A stretch of 26,664 nt of DNA, from NCBI GenBank assembly GCA_964462635.1, contig CAYWYJ010000043.1, positions 1 to 26,664 on the forward strand, given 5' to 3'. The DNA is from JBFMAI01 sp964462635 (lineage in GTDB: Bacteria > Planctomycetota > Phycisphaerae > UBA1845 > Fen-1342). The notes beneath the pieces are model-generated. The model was not told the origin of the DNA. It did not search any database and saw only the letters and a list, made by a program, of their open reading frames with translations. The translations under genes were made by a program, and so were the position numbers. Positions 7,810-15,156 of the stretch are shown piece by piece (the first letter of the stretch is position 1; the number at the start of each line of letters is the position of its first letter).

Positions 7810-8822
7810 CAGTCGATTCCCGAAGCGCGCGGTTGCAGCAGAACCTTGACGTGCTCCGGCCGCGCGGCCGCCTCCAGCGCCGCGAGGCCCTCTTCCAGCA
7901 GATACACGGCGGTGATCATGTCCTCCACGCGCACCTCTCCGGCGGTCAGCAGCCGCAACGCCGGCGGAAACGAGCCGCAGCGACTGCCGACGACGCGGAC
8001 TTCATTGACGACCAGCGGAGCGAGATCGAGGTTCGCCGCTTCCGCGTACGTGCTCTTGAGCACGATCGTTCCCATTGGGCGGCAAAGCGTCAAGGCCCGG
8101 CGCAACCCCTCCGGCGAACCGGTACACTCGATGACGGCATCGCACGCCGCTTCGTCGGCCGCGTGCGCGGACGGTACGACGCGAATTCCCCACCGTCGGC
8201 ACAGGTCCAGTGTGCGCTCGTTGCGGCCGATGACCACAAGATCACATGGTTGTCGCGCGAGCACCTGGGCCACCAGCAGCCCCAGTCGGCCGGAGCCCAA
8301 CACGGCCACGCGCGGGTTGCGATCGAAGTTGATCGCGTCGGGCACGTGCGCCGCGGCGGCCAGCGGCTCGACGAACACGGCCTGCCGGTCGGTGAGCCCG
8401 TCCGGCACGATGTGGCAATTTGCCGCCGGCACGGTCAGGTACTCGGCGAACGCGCCGTCGCGGCCGGCGATGCCCAGGACCGTGCGTTGCGGGCAGTGGT
8501 TGCCCAGCCCGCGGCGACACAGCTCGCATTGGCCACACGGGCAGTTGATCTCGGCGACGACGCGGCGGCCGACCAGGTGCGCGGGCCCCCGCTCGACCGT
8601 GCCGACGAACTCGTGACCGGGCACGCCGGCGAACTGCATGTAGCCGCGCGTGATTTCAAGGTCCGTGGCACAGATGCCGGCCAAGCGCACACGGACGAGC
8701 ACTTCGTCGCCGGAGTGGGACGGGCCTCCGTGCCGGTCACTTGTGACCCGTACGGGCGCGGGGTAATCGCGTACGAACTCGACGCGCCCCGGCCGGTCTG
8801 CTGGAACGATCAGCGCCTGCAA
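7809..8822 (-). CDS. Zinc-dependent medium-chain alcohol/polyol dehydrogenase
   Basis: A 337-residue MDR-superfamily enzyme. The catalytic zinc site is GICATDLEI (Cys) with GHEFVG, and the structural zinc lobe has four Cys in the pattern C-x2-C-x2-C-x7-C (CPCGQCELCRRGLGNHC). The nucleotide fold has VLGSGRLGLL near the middle, a G-x-G-x-x-G site; the following strand ends in a neutral/basic residue (VIGRNE), so cofactor choice is open. It oxidises an alcohol or polyol to a ketone or aldehyde; threonine- or sorbitol-dehydrogenase-like enzymes are the nearest guess. The start is TTG 8822, supported by GAGG eight bases upstream. It begins 50 bases after the HEAT lipoprotein stop. Confidence 0.88.
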   Translation of the reverse strand: MQALIVPADRPGRVEFVRDYPAPVRVTSDRHGGPSHSGDEVLVRVRLAGICATDLEITRGYMQFAGVPGHEFVGTVERGPAHLVGRRVVAEINCPCGQCELCRRGLGNHCPQRTVLGIAGRDGAFAEYLTVPAANCHIVPDGLTDRQAVFVEPLAAAAHVPDAINFDRNPRVAVLGSGRLGLLVAQVLARQPCDLVVIGRNERTLDLCRRWGIRVVPSAHAADEAACDAVIECTGSPEGLRRALTLCRPMGTIVLKSTYAEAANLDLAPLVVNEVRVVGSRCGSFPPALRLLTAGEVRVEDMITAVYLLEEGLAALEAAARPEHVKVLLQPRASGID

Positions 8823-8872
8823 GCCAGTCCCTCACAGGCCCCCGTGACGCCGGTGCGGGCAGGTCGCGGCGG

Positions 8873-9808
8873 TCACTCGTCCTTCGGCTTCGGTCCCGGC
8901 CACAGCCAGCGGAGCAGGTCCTGGGTGTCGTACGCGGCCTTCTCCCAGCGGTTGCGGTACGGCGGCTGGCGGGACTCGGGGACCTCGCCGGCGTGTGCGA
9001 AGAGGCTGTCGCCGTTGGCGGCCAGCCAGTCTTCCCACGCCAGCGCGTCGCCGTCGTGGGTGCGGCCGGTGAGCTTGACCAGCGATTCCTCGCACTGGTG
9101 GGTGACGGCGAAGTCCGCGTCGCGCAGCCCCTCGATCAGGGCCGACACCGATTTCTCGTTCGGGTAGCACGCCAGCCCGCGGGCCGCCGCGATGCGCGCG
9201 TGCCGATCGCTGTCATTGCGGAGCCGATCGAGCAGGGTCTTGAACACTGCGTCGCGGTGCGCTTCTGGCACCTCGCCGCGGGCCGACAAGTCCGCCAGGG
9301 CCTGGGTGGCGTCCCAGCGCACGAGCGGGACGGGGGGCCAGACTTCCTGCGGCGGATAGCGCTCGTAGTTGAGGATTTTCAGGGCGGTTTCGGTGGCGCG
9401 GGGGTCGCCGGTGCGGGCCAGGGCCCGGATGGCGACGCAGCGGGTCTGCGGCTCGCTCTCCAGCAGGGCGATGGCGACGAAACCCTTGATCGCCCACTCG
9501 CGGTCGTAGTGCTTACTCTTGGAGATGCGGGCCACGGCGTCGCGGCGCAGGTCCGGGTCGTCGGACGAGACGGCGACGAGCATGTATTGCTGCGGGGTAC
9601 GGCGGGGCTGGAAAATAGCCTGGAACCCCTCGTCGAGCTTGGTTTCGATGCCGCCCTCGCCGCAGCCGGATAGCGCGCAAACTGCTGCCATTAAGAGTGT
9701 TATGGCGATCCACGGGGTCGCGGTGGCGTCAGCCCGGCCGCGCGACCAGCGGGGCGCGGCCCACGTACCGCTCGGGCTCGACCCACTCCACGTGTTCGAT
9801 GGGTTCAT
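8873..9808 (-). CDS. HEAT-repeat lipoprotein
   Basis: A 311-residue protein. From ATG 9808 there is a long basic lead, then the hydrophobic run TPWIAITLLMAAVCALSGC, whose LSGC is a lipobox with the lipidated Cys at about residue 49. The mature part has helical repeats with the HEAT pattern, e.g. DPDLRRDAVARIS, QTRCVAIRALARTGDPRATETAL and DRHARIAAARGLACYPNEKSV, a protein-protein scaffold. ATG 9808 lies 80 bases inside the end of murI and has GAGG seven bases upstream; no other standard start exists between there and ATG 9691, which would leave a very short signal. The start is therefore uncertain, the gene is not. Function unknown; likely an envelope scaffold. Confidence 0.78.
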   Translation of the reverse strand: MNPSNTWSGSSPSGTWAAPRWSRGRADATATPWIAITLLMAAVCALSGCGEGGIETKLDEGFQAIFQPRRTPQQYMLVAVSSDDPDLRRDAVARISKSKHYDREWAIKGFVAIALLESEPQTRCVAIRALARTGDPRATETALKILNYERYPPQEVWPPVPLVRWDATQALADLSARGEVPEAHRDAVFKTLLDRLRNDSDRHARIAAARGLACYPNEKSVSALIEGLRDADFAVTHQCEESLVKLTGRTHDGDALAWEDWLAANGDSLFAHAGEVPESRQPPYRNRWEKAAYDTQDLLRWLWPGPKPKDE

Positions 9809-10571
9809 TCAGGAACCTCGACCCCACCGCACGAAACCGCGCCGCATTGTCGCTCACGTAACAGCGCATGGTACCGGGCTGACTCGACTCGTACAAGGAA
9901 CCGCGGGCGGCGAGGTGTTGCTGCACGGCGAGCGAAGTCTCCCGGCCGCTGTCCACGATGTGGACGTCCGGGCCGACGCAGGCGGCGATAGCCGGTCGCA
10001 ACAGCGGGTAGTGCGTGCAAGCCAGGACGATCACGCGGACGCCCTGCGCCCGCAGCGGCGCCAGGTACGTCTCCACCGCGAGCTGGACGATCGGGTCATC
10101 GCAGTCGCGGCCCTCTTCGACCAATGGCACGAACAGCGGGCACGCCTGCGACACCACGGGCAACTCGGGTGCCAGCGCGGCAATCGCCCGGCGATACGAG
10201 CTGCTGCCGATCGTTGCTTCGGTCCCGATGACCGCGACCGGGCCACCGTTGGCCAGCCGCACCGCCGCCCGCGCCCCGGGCTCAACGACGCCGATCACCG
10301 GGACGGGCATCTCGCGTTCGAGCACGTCCAGCGCCAGGGCGCTGGCGGTGTTGCAGGCCGCGACGATCAGCTTGGGCTCGAATTGCAGCAGGAAGCCGGC
10401 GGTCTCGAGGGCGAATTGCACGACGGTCGGGCGGGACTTGGTGCCGTAGGGGATGCGGGCGGTGTCGCCGAAGTACACGAGGTTCTCGTGCGGCAGCAAT
10501 TGGCGCAGGTGTCGCACGACGGACAGGCCGCCGAGGCCGGAATCGAAGACGGCGATGGGGTTCTCGGGCAT
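9729..10571 (-). CDS. murI: Glutamate racemase
   Basis: 280 residues from ATG 10571, a normal MurI length. The enzyme makes D-glutamate for peptidoglycan. Motifs: AVFDSGLGGLSV (7-18), VYFGDTARIPYG (32-43), the first catalytic Cys73 in ACNTAS, the second Cys185 in ACTHYP, and DSGRETS near 210. The start has AAGGAGG at 10577-10583, five bases upstream, the best ribosome site in this gene run, so MurI is probably made alone even though the frame is open through the upstream prepilin peptidase. The C-terminus is overlapped by the likely start of the HEAT lipoprotein. Confidence 0.9.
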   Translation of the reverse strand: MPENPIAVFDSGLGGLSVVRHLRQLLPHENLVYFGDTARIPYGTKSRPTVVQFALETAGFLLQFEPKLIVAACNTASALALDVLEREMPVPVIGVVEPGARAAVRLANGGPVAVIGTEATIGSSSYRRAIAALAPELPVVSQACPLFVPLVEEGRDCDDPIVQLAVETYLAPLRAQGVRVIVLACTHYPLLRPAIAACVGPDVHIVDSGRETSLAVQQHLAARGSLYESSQPGTMRCYVSDNAARFRAVGSRFLNEPIEHVEWVEPERYVGRAPLVARPG

Positions 10572-12137
10572 GCGGTCCTCCTTGACCACCTCCAGGGCGG
10601 GGCCGTGGCCGGCAGGATACGACGTGGGGCCGACCGCGCCCAGCGGGGCGGGTTCGCCGCTCGGCCGCGGCGCGAACCAGCGGTGCAACAGGCGCGCCAG
10701 GGCAATCGCCATCGCGGTCCCCACGAGCAACAGGCCGCCGGCGATCAGCAGCAGGTCCGGTCGCTCGCGCCAGGCGAACGCGAGGTTGCCGTGGTACACG
10801 TCGGCCAGGCGATGGGCGGGCCGGTTGCCCCACAAGGCCAGCACGAAACCCAGCGCGAGCCACGGGCCGAAGGGGATGAGTGCGGTGGCCTTGAGCAGCA
10901 GGCCGAGCGCCCAGCCCACCAGCGCCACGCCGATCGACAGCGCCAGCCCCAGCAGCACGATGTCCCACCCCGCCGCGGCGCCTGCCGCCGCCAGGATGTA
11001 GATGTCGCCGGTCCCGAACGCCTCGCGTCCGAACGCCAGCGTGAAGACGACGCGCAGCAGCCAGCCGGCGGCGGCGCCGACCATCGCGCCGTGCATGGCG
11101 CACGCGACGCCGGCCAGCGGGGTCAGGCCGCCGATCGGCGACCACCCCACCGCTTGCCGCCACATCGTCCCGACCGCCGGCCACAGCGTCAGGCCCAGCA
11201 GCACCGCGCCGGCGGCCAGAATCGCCGGCGAGAGCCAAATCAGCTCGCGCGCGATGAGCCGGCGGGCGTGTGGCTGCTCGTCCTCGATCGCCGCGTGAAT
11301 CTCCTCGTCGGCGGGGCGGCGTTGACCGCCCGCGATGACGGTGGCGGCGAACGCCGCGACAATGGCCGCACCCACCGCGACGGTCGGCCAGGGGCGGCCG
11401 GGCGCGGCGGTCCCGACCCAGATCAGCGCCGCCGATAGCGCGATGAACGCCACGATCACCAGTCGCCCGGGCAGGGCGGCCATGGGCGGGGTCGCGGACG
11501 CCGGCGCCGATTCCGGCCCCGCGGCCGGCTCGGGCACCGGTTCATCGTCCGCTTCGCGGCGCGCCGCCCACCACACGATCGCCGCGCCGACAAGGAACGC
11601 GCCGACGGCGGCGGCGGCCACGGGGGACTCGGCCCGCGGTACCAGGTACTCGGCCCGCGGCCACAGCGCGTGCAGGACCACGCCGGCCCCCACCACGAGG
11701 TTCGTCACGCGCACATCGACCATGTACGACGCGATGTCCATGGCGGAGCACGCCACGAGCCCCGCCGCCAGAACCAGCCACGCCAGCAGCAGGGGTGCAT
11801 CCCCCGGCAATAGTGTCGGCCCCAGGTCCGCCCGCGGCGGGCTCACAAAGAGCAGGTGATAGACCAGTACGAACGCGAGCCCCGTCAGCCCTTCGACCAA
11901 CGGGTATTGCACCGAGATCGTCCCGCCGCAGTGCCGACACCGCCCGCCCAGCCGCCACCAGCTCGCCAGCGGCAGATTGTCGTACCACGCGATGCGCGTG
12001 CGGCAGTGCGGGCAGAAGGAACGCGGCGGGTCGTCCAGGGCCAGCCCGAGCGGCAGGCGGTAGGCGACCACGTTCAGGAAGCTGCCCACCGACAGCCCCA
12101 GCAGCCACAGGAAGATCTCGATGACCGCGTGCAGCAT
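9729..12137 (-). CDS. Prepilin peptidase continuous with glutamate racemase (single open frame)
   Basis: An 802-codon open frame from ATG 12137. Residues 1-522 are a type IV prepilin leader peptidase: first helix with GSFLNVVAYRLP, a zinc-ribbon with Cys42, Cys45, Cys67 and Cys70, then membrane helices with the two catalytic Asp (Asp134 in SAMDIASYMVD; Asp378 in FGTGDIY). Between the two Asp lies an insert of well over 150 residues with a Pro/Ala/Glu linker and extra helices. Residues 523-802 are MurI. No stop separates them, although a strong ribosome site precedes the MurI ATG. The peptidase cuts and N-methylates pilin or pseudopilin leaders at the inner membrane. Its ATG overlaps the aroK stop by one base (TGATG). 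Either a fusion protein, or a peptidase whose stop was lost. Confidence 0.8.
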   Translation of the reverse strand: MLHAVIEIFLWLLGLSVGSFLNVVAYRLPLGLALDDPPRSFCPHCRTRIAWYDNLPLASWWRLGGRCRHCGGTISVQYPLVEGLTGLAFVLVYHLLFVSPPRADLGPTLLPGDAPLLLAWLVLAAGLVACSAMDIASYMVDVRVTNLVVGAGVVLHALWPRAEYLVPRAESPVAAAAVGAFLVGAAIVWWAARREADDEPVPEPAAGPESAPASATPPMAALPGRLVIVAFIALSAALIWVGTAAPGRPWPTVAVGAAIVAAFAATVIAGGQRRPADEEIHAAIEDEQPHARRLIARELIWLSPAILAAGAVLLGLTLWPAVGTMWRQAVGWSPIGGLTPLAGVACAMHGAMVGAAAGWLLRVVFTLAFGREAFGTGDIYILAAAGAAAGWDIVLLGLALSIGVALVGWALGLLLKATALIPFGPWLALGFVLALWGNRPAHRLADVYHGNLAFAWRERPDLLLIAGGLLLVGTAMAIALARLLHRWFAPRPSGEPAPLGAVGPTSYPAGHGPALEVVKEDRMPENPIAVFDSGLGGLSVVRHLRQLLPHENLVYFGDTARIPYGTKSRPTVVQFALETAGFLLQFEPKLIVAACNTASALALDVLEREMPVPVIGVVEPGARAAVRLANGGPVAVIGTEATIGSSSYRRAIAALAPELPVVSQACPLFVPLVEEGRDCDDPIVQLAVETYLAPLRAQGVRVIVLACTHYPLLRPAIAACVGPDVHIVDSGRETSLAVQQHLAARGSLYESSQPGTMRCYVSDNAARFRAVGSRFLNEPIEHVEWVEPERYVGRAPLVARPG

Positions 12138-12850
12138 CAGCGCATATCCGCGGACGGGCCCGGGGTCGCCGCCAGCCGCCGAACGATCTCGACCACCTCC
12201 TCGAGCGACCGGCCGGCGGTGGAGACGACGTGATCGGCGACGGCAGCGTACAACGGTTCGCGCTGCCTCAGCAAGTGTTGCATTTCCGCCAGCTCTTCCA
12301 GGTGGGTCAATGCCGGGCGATCGGCGGCGTGATCGGGGTCCGACGTGACGCGGCGATGGAGCTGGTCCGCGGGGGCGGTCAGCCAGACACACAACCCGGC
12401 TTGGCGCAGCGCGGCGCGGTTGGCCGGCGACAGCACGGCCCCGCCGCCGACACTCAGGACCGCGGGCGAGACGCCCGCACTCCCCTGTAGCGCCGGACCT
12501 CCGAGTCCGGCGTTACGGAGGCCCTGGGCGGGCGCGGCCCCCACATGCTTCAGCGCGGGCGAGACGCCCGCACTCCCCTGGAGCGCCGGACCGGAGCCTG
12601 CCGGCCGTGGTGGGAGTCCGGCGTCGCGGACGGCTTCCGCGATCACGCGGGATTCCAATTCACGAAACGCGGCTTCGCCGTCGGTCGCAAAGATGCCCGC
12701 GATCGGCCGACCCGCCAGCGCGGCCACGCGCTCGTCGGTGTCCACGAACGCCCACCCCAACTTCGCCGCGACCGCCCGCCCGACGCTCGTCTTGCCGCAC
12801 CCTCGGCAGCCGATGAGGACGAGGTTGCGGCCGCGGGGGGCGTCAGTCAC
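12137..12850 (-). CDS. aroK: Shikimate kinase with repeat-derived insertion
   Basis: 237 residues; usual length is 165-185. It phosphorylates shikimate with ATP in aromatic amino-acid synthesis. Motifs: P-loop GCRGCGKTS (14-22), substrate Asp in DTDERVA (37-43), FRELE (62-66), GGG in VLSVGGGAVL (131-140), lid RPALTHLEEL (178-187) and REPLYAAVADHVV near 197-209. Between FRELE and GGG sit about 50 extra residues (78-130), with GPALQGSAGVSPA twice (87-99 and 118-130). These are encoded by two copies of the intergenic repeat D. The GTG start 12850 shares GTGA with the metallophosphoesterase stop. Catalytic motifs are all intact, so the enzyme may still work with an exposed loop. Confidence 0.88.
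   Translation of the reverse strand: MTDAPRGRNLVLIGCRGCGKTSVGRAVAAKLGWAFVDTDERVAALAGRPIAGIFATDGEAAFRELESRVIAEAVRDAGLPPRPAGSGPALQGSAGVSPALKHVGAAPAQGLRNAGLGGPALQGSAGVSPAVLSVGGGAVLSPANRAALRQAGLCVWLTAPADQLHRRVTSDPDHAADRPALTHLEELAEMQHLLRQREPLYAAVADHVVSTAGRSLEEVVEIVRRLAATPGPSADMR
12462..12512 (+). repeat. Family D repeat, copy 1 (inside aroK)
   Basis: It begins with the hairpin GCGGGCGAGACGCCCGC, then ACTCCCCTGTAGCGCCGGAC and a second small GTCCGG hairpin. The first 24 bases are identical to copies at 12555 and 15451. Read on the minus strand in the aroK frame it encodes GPALQGSAGVSPA. Confidence 0.75.
12555..12624 (+). repeat. Family D repeat, copy 2 (inside aroK)
   Basis: Same hairpin start as copy 1 and near-identical next 20 bases (TGGAGC for TGTAGC), ending in a related GGAGTCCGGCG segment. 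The two copies have the same orientation and stay in the aroK frame. Confidence 0.75.
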
Positions 12851-13686
12851 CGGTACACCGTATGTCGAAGGGTCCGCTCGGGGTCGTCCGCGTCAAACAC
12901 GACCGCGTGCAACCGCACGTGATCCTGACCAGGGTTGATGCACAGCGTTCGGCCGAGGCGCTCGGCGTAGACCCCCGTCACCTGGGGGGACTCGTGGACG
13001 TGGCCGTGCAGGGCGATCGCCGGTTGTCGTTGCTCGATGAAGCGCCGTACGGCCCGCGACCCGATCGGCTCGGGTATCTTGGCCAGCCGGTCGAGCTTCG
13101 TGTCGAAAGGGGGGGCGTGGGCGACGAGGAGCCAGGGGTCCGGCACGTGCGGGGCCCGCGACAGCTCTTCCGCAATGCTCGGCCGGCCGCGAAAGTGCCG
13201 CTCCAGGTCCACTTCGCGGGTCGTCTGCTCGCCGTCGTCCCATGCGACGCCGGGGAACGGCGGCAGCGGATCGCCGGGCAGATCGAGGCGTTCCAGGTCC
13301 TTGAGCCAGTGCGGTGTCGCCGGCGTGTCCGAGTAGCCCAGCAGCGTCCACCGGCCGACCGTCTGGGGATGCTCGTGGTCGAGCAGCAGCAGCCGGCCGG
13401 CGTCGTGGTGGCGGCGCAGCGCGTCCCGCGCGCCGGCCCCCTCGTGGTTCCCGGGCAGGCACGCGACGGTCAGCGGCGGGCCGGCGTCTCGCCAGCGGCG
13501 AATCCGCGGCAGCAGCCCCCGCTCCAGCCATGCAAGCTGCGGGGCCTGTGGGTCGGTGCGCTCCCCATCCGGCAGCAGGTCGCCGCCGAGGATGAGCAGG
13601 TCGGGCGCTTCGGCCCGAAGCAGGTCTTCGAGTCGGTCGTAGAGCGCCGCGTCGCCGTGCAAATCGCTGGTGAAACAGATACGCAT
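12847..13686 (-). CDS. Metallophosphoesterase (calcineurin-like)
   Basis: 279 residues with the complete two-metal phosphoesterase signature: SDLHGD (Asp8, His10), GGDLLPDG near 34, GNHE near 99, a HAPP stretch near 190 and HGHVH near 227. Such enzymes cleave phosphomonoesters or diesters; the natural substrate is unknown. It heads the minus-strand run and its TGA overlaps the aroK GTG by four bases. There is no ribosome site before ATG 13686; a -10-like TACACT ends seven bases upstream, which would give a leaderless message. A link to aroK is positional only. Confidence 0.85.
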   Translation of the reverse strand: MRICFTSDLHGDAALYDRLEDLLRAEAPDLLILGGDLLPDGERTDPQAPQLAWLERGLLPRIRRWRDAGPPLTVACLPGNHEGAGARDALRRHHDAGRLLLLDHEHPQTVGRWTLLGYSDTPATPHWLKDLERLDLPGDPLPPFPGVAWDDGEQTTREVDLERHFRGRPSIAEELSRAPHVPDPWLLVAHAPPFDTKLDRLAKIPEPIGSRAVRRFIEQRQPAIALHGHVHESPQVTGVYAERLGRTLCINPGQDHVRLHAVVFDADDPERTLRHTVYR

Positions 13687-13693
13687 GGGCCAG

Positions 13694-13724
13694 AGTGTAC
13701 CGTCGAAGGGTGATGCGGTTCCAA
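13694..13724 (-). promoter_or_regulatory. Possible promoter of the minus-strand gene run
   Basis: On the minus strand TTGGAA (13719-13724) and TACACT (13694-13699) are 19 bases apart. TACACT ends seven bases before ATG 13686, so transcription would begin at or beside the start codon. Confidence 0.35.
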
Positions 13725-13786
13725 CGCGCGGCCGACGGTGTGCTGGCGGCGCGGGTTCCGCCCCGCCTTCGGCGCGGGCTCGATAA

Positions 13787-13850
13787 CCCCCCTCCCTCTC
13801 AGGTCGCCACCGGCGACTCGCTGTGGCGAGGAGGGGTTGGGGGGAGGGTC
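13787..13850 (+). repeat. Family B hairpin repeat, copy 2 (long loop)
   Basis: The same CCCCTCCC arm and GGAGGGGTTGGGG...GAGGGTC tail as copy 1, but the loop is enlarged by two small hairpins, GTCGCCACCGGCGAC and CTCGCTGTGGCGAG. Confidence 0.7.
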
Positions 13851-14009
13851 AGAGTCGCCCGCGTGGAGGGGGTTGCACCTTGCCAGAAGCCCGCGTGACC
13901 GCGTCTCGGGGCAGGCTCTACAATTCGCGGAAGGCGACGACGTCCTGCTGCGGCTTGCCCGCCGTGCCCCCAACACCGGTGGCCCGCGTCGACCGGTCAA
14001 CGACGCGTG

Positions 14010-14029
14010 CCACTGCTCTTGGGCAGTGG
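14010..14029. repeat. Family C hairpin, copy 1
   Basis: CCACTGC and GCAGTGG pair around TCTTGG. A related hairpin with the same left arm lies at 15304-15325. Short GCCACTGC hairpins of this kind recur in planctomycete intergenic DNA, from memory. Confidence 0.5.
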
Positions 14030-14070
14030 TTGGGACTGTGCGGGCGTTCAGGGAAACGGGACTCGGGAAG

Positions 14071-14143
14071 GGAGGGCGAGCCTCCCGGCGAGCCGCGGCT
14101 CGGCAGGCCGGCAGGGTCGCCGCAGGAGACAGCCTCGCCCTCC
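14071..14143 (+). repeat. Family A 73-bp hairpin repeat, copy 1
   Basis: Begins GGAGGGCGAG and ends CTCGCCCTCC, a perfect 10-bp inverted pair, with further pairing inside (GCCGCGGC, GCCGGC). It is identical over almost all 73 bases to copies at 15157, 17297 and (reversed) 25165. It lies 79 bases before the QueD-like start and is the only copy not next to a stop codon. Confidence 0.85.
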
Positions 14144-14221
14144 CCGGGGCGCACGGGCGCGCATGCCCGCTTGGGGCTGCCGCTCCGCATGGTGAGCAAG
14201 GTACCCTCGCGGAGCCCAACG

Positions 14222-14596
14222 ATGTTCGAAGTGAGCGTCGAGGCGCGGTTCACGGCGACGCACCAACTACGAATGCCGGACGGACAACTCGAACCGCCGC
14301 ACGAGCACGTCTGGGTCGTGCGGGCGACCTATGCGGGCGCGGAATTGGACGCCGACGGTCTGCTGGTGGACTTCGGCGCGGTGCGCGCGCGCCTGGCTGA
14401 AGCACTGAGCCCACTGGATCGACAGAACCTCAACGGCGTGGCGGTGCTGGCCGGGCAACCCCCGTCCGCCGAGGTCGTGGCCCGGCATATCGCGCGGCAC
14501 CTGCCGGCGTCACTGGGCGAACGCGCCCGGCTCCACCGCGTAGAAGTGGAAGAAGAACCCGGCTGTCGAGCGCGATATGAATCGCCCGCCCGCTAG
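14222..14596 (+). CDS. 6-pyruvoyl-tetrahydropterin synthase / QueD family protein
   Basis: 124 residues, the usual size for this fold. Zinc ligands are His14 (FTATHQL), His27 and His29 (PHEHVW); DFGAVRARL, LDRQNLN and PSAEVVARHI are further family stretches. QueD makes carboxy-tetrahydropterin for queuosine and PTPS makes pyruvoyl-tetrahydropterin. Both use a catalytic Cys four residues before the HxH; here that place is Leu23, with Glu24 next to it, so this is not a standard QueD. It may be a PTPS-III-like or other variant. The final Glu pair lies in VEEEPGCRARY. The start ATG 14222 has GGAG seven bases upstream. No other queuosine gene is in the window. Confidence 0.8.
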   Translation: MFEVSVEARFTATHQLRMPDGQLEPPHEHVWVVRATYAGAELDADGLLVDFGAVRARLAEALSPLDRQNLNGVAVLAGQPPSAEVVARHIARHLPASLGERARLHRVEVEEEPGCRARYESPAR

Positions 14597-14627
14597 AGGA
14601 CCGTGGGCGAGCCGGCAGCGCGCGTGG

Positions 14628-14671
14628 GGAGGGCGAGCCTCCCGGCGAGCCGCGGCTCGGCAGGAGCCTCG
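14628..14671 (+). repeat. Family A repeat, copy 2 (internally deleted)
   Basis: Matches the first 36 or so bases of family A, then jumps to GCCTCGC near its end, losing about 26 bases. It lies 31 bases after the TAG of the QueD-like gene; that stop and the next bases (TAGAGGACCGTGGGCG) resemble the outer arm of the other copies. Confidence 0.7.
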
Positions 14672-14819
14672 CGCGCCGCATGTTCGCGCACGGTCATTTA
14701 CGCGCGTGGTGGCGACGCTGCGGCCCGGGGGGCCGCGGTGATGGTGTGTTGCGCGGTGGTTGCGCGAGCGTGGGGCCGTTAGAATCGCCCCCGACGCGGG
14801 TCACGAAGGAGGTCCGTGC

Positions 14820-15125
14820 ATGATCGACCTGATCAAGAAGACGTTGCTGGCGGGGGTGGGCATGACGTTGATGACGGCGGACAAGGTTGAGCAGGTGGCC
14901 CGCGAGATCGCCAACGCGGCCCAGCTTTCCGCCGACAAGGGCCAGGAGTTCGTCGACGAGGCGGTCGCCCGGGCGAAGAAGGGCCGCCAGGAGCTTGAAG
15001 CCACCGTGCAGCGCGTCGTGCGGCAGACCCTCGAAAAGGCCAATCTGCCGACGCGCGACGACGTGGCCCAGCTCACCGCCCGGATCGAGAAGCTCGAACA
15101 GCGGCTGACCGACCGGCCGGCGTAG
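14820..15125 (+). CDS. Phasin-like / polyhydroxyalkanoate-granule family protein
   Basis: A 101-residue, almost wholly helical protein. It starts with MIDLIKKTLLAGVGMTLMTADKVE, runs through a charged amphipathic helix (KGQEFVDEAVARAKKGRQELE) and ends in a heptad stretch, DDVAQLTARIEKLEQRL, that is probably a coiled coil. This layout matches the PhaF/PhaI-type phasin-like proteins. AGGAGG seven bases before ATG 14820 fixes the start. It lies upstream of a UbiB/ABC1 gene on the same strand, a pairing I recall from other bacteria. No polyhydroxyalkanoate synthase is present, so a role in granules is not shown; membrane-associated or UbiB-partner roles are equally possible. Its TAG lies in the outer arm of repeat A copy 3. 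Confidence 0.7.
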   Translation: MIDLIKKTLLAGVGMTLMTADKVEQVAREIANAAQLSADKGQEFVDEAVARAKKGRQELEATVQRVVRQTLEKANLPTRDDVAQLTARIEKLEQRLTDRPA

Positions 15126-15156
15126 ATGGTCGTGCACGATTGGGCGGCGCACGCGG

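Larger units (their letters stand above)
13687..14221. other. Gene-free gap with repeats B, C and A
   Basis: Between the metallophosphoesterase start and the QueD-like gene there is no supported gene. It holds a family B copy (13787-13850), a TACAAT box at 13919-13924 that may be a promoter, a CCACTGC hairpin (14010-14029) and a family A copy (14071-14143). I see nothing else. Confidence 0.6.

Noticed and set aside
9519..11438. 639-codon plus-strand frame opposite murI and prepilin peptidase
   Set aside because: Low-complexity Gln/Arg/His composition and exact antisense to conserved enzymes; a shadow frame.
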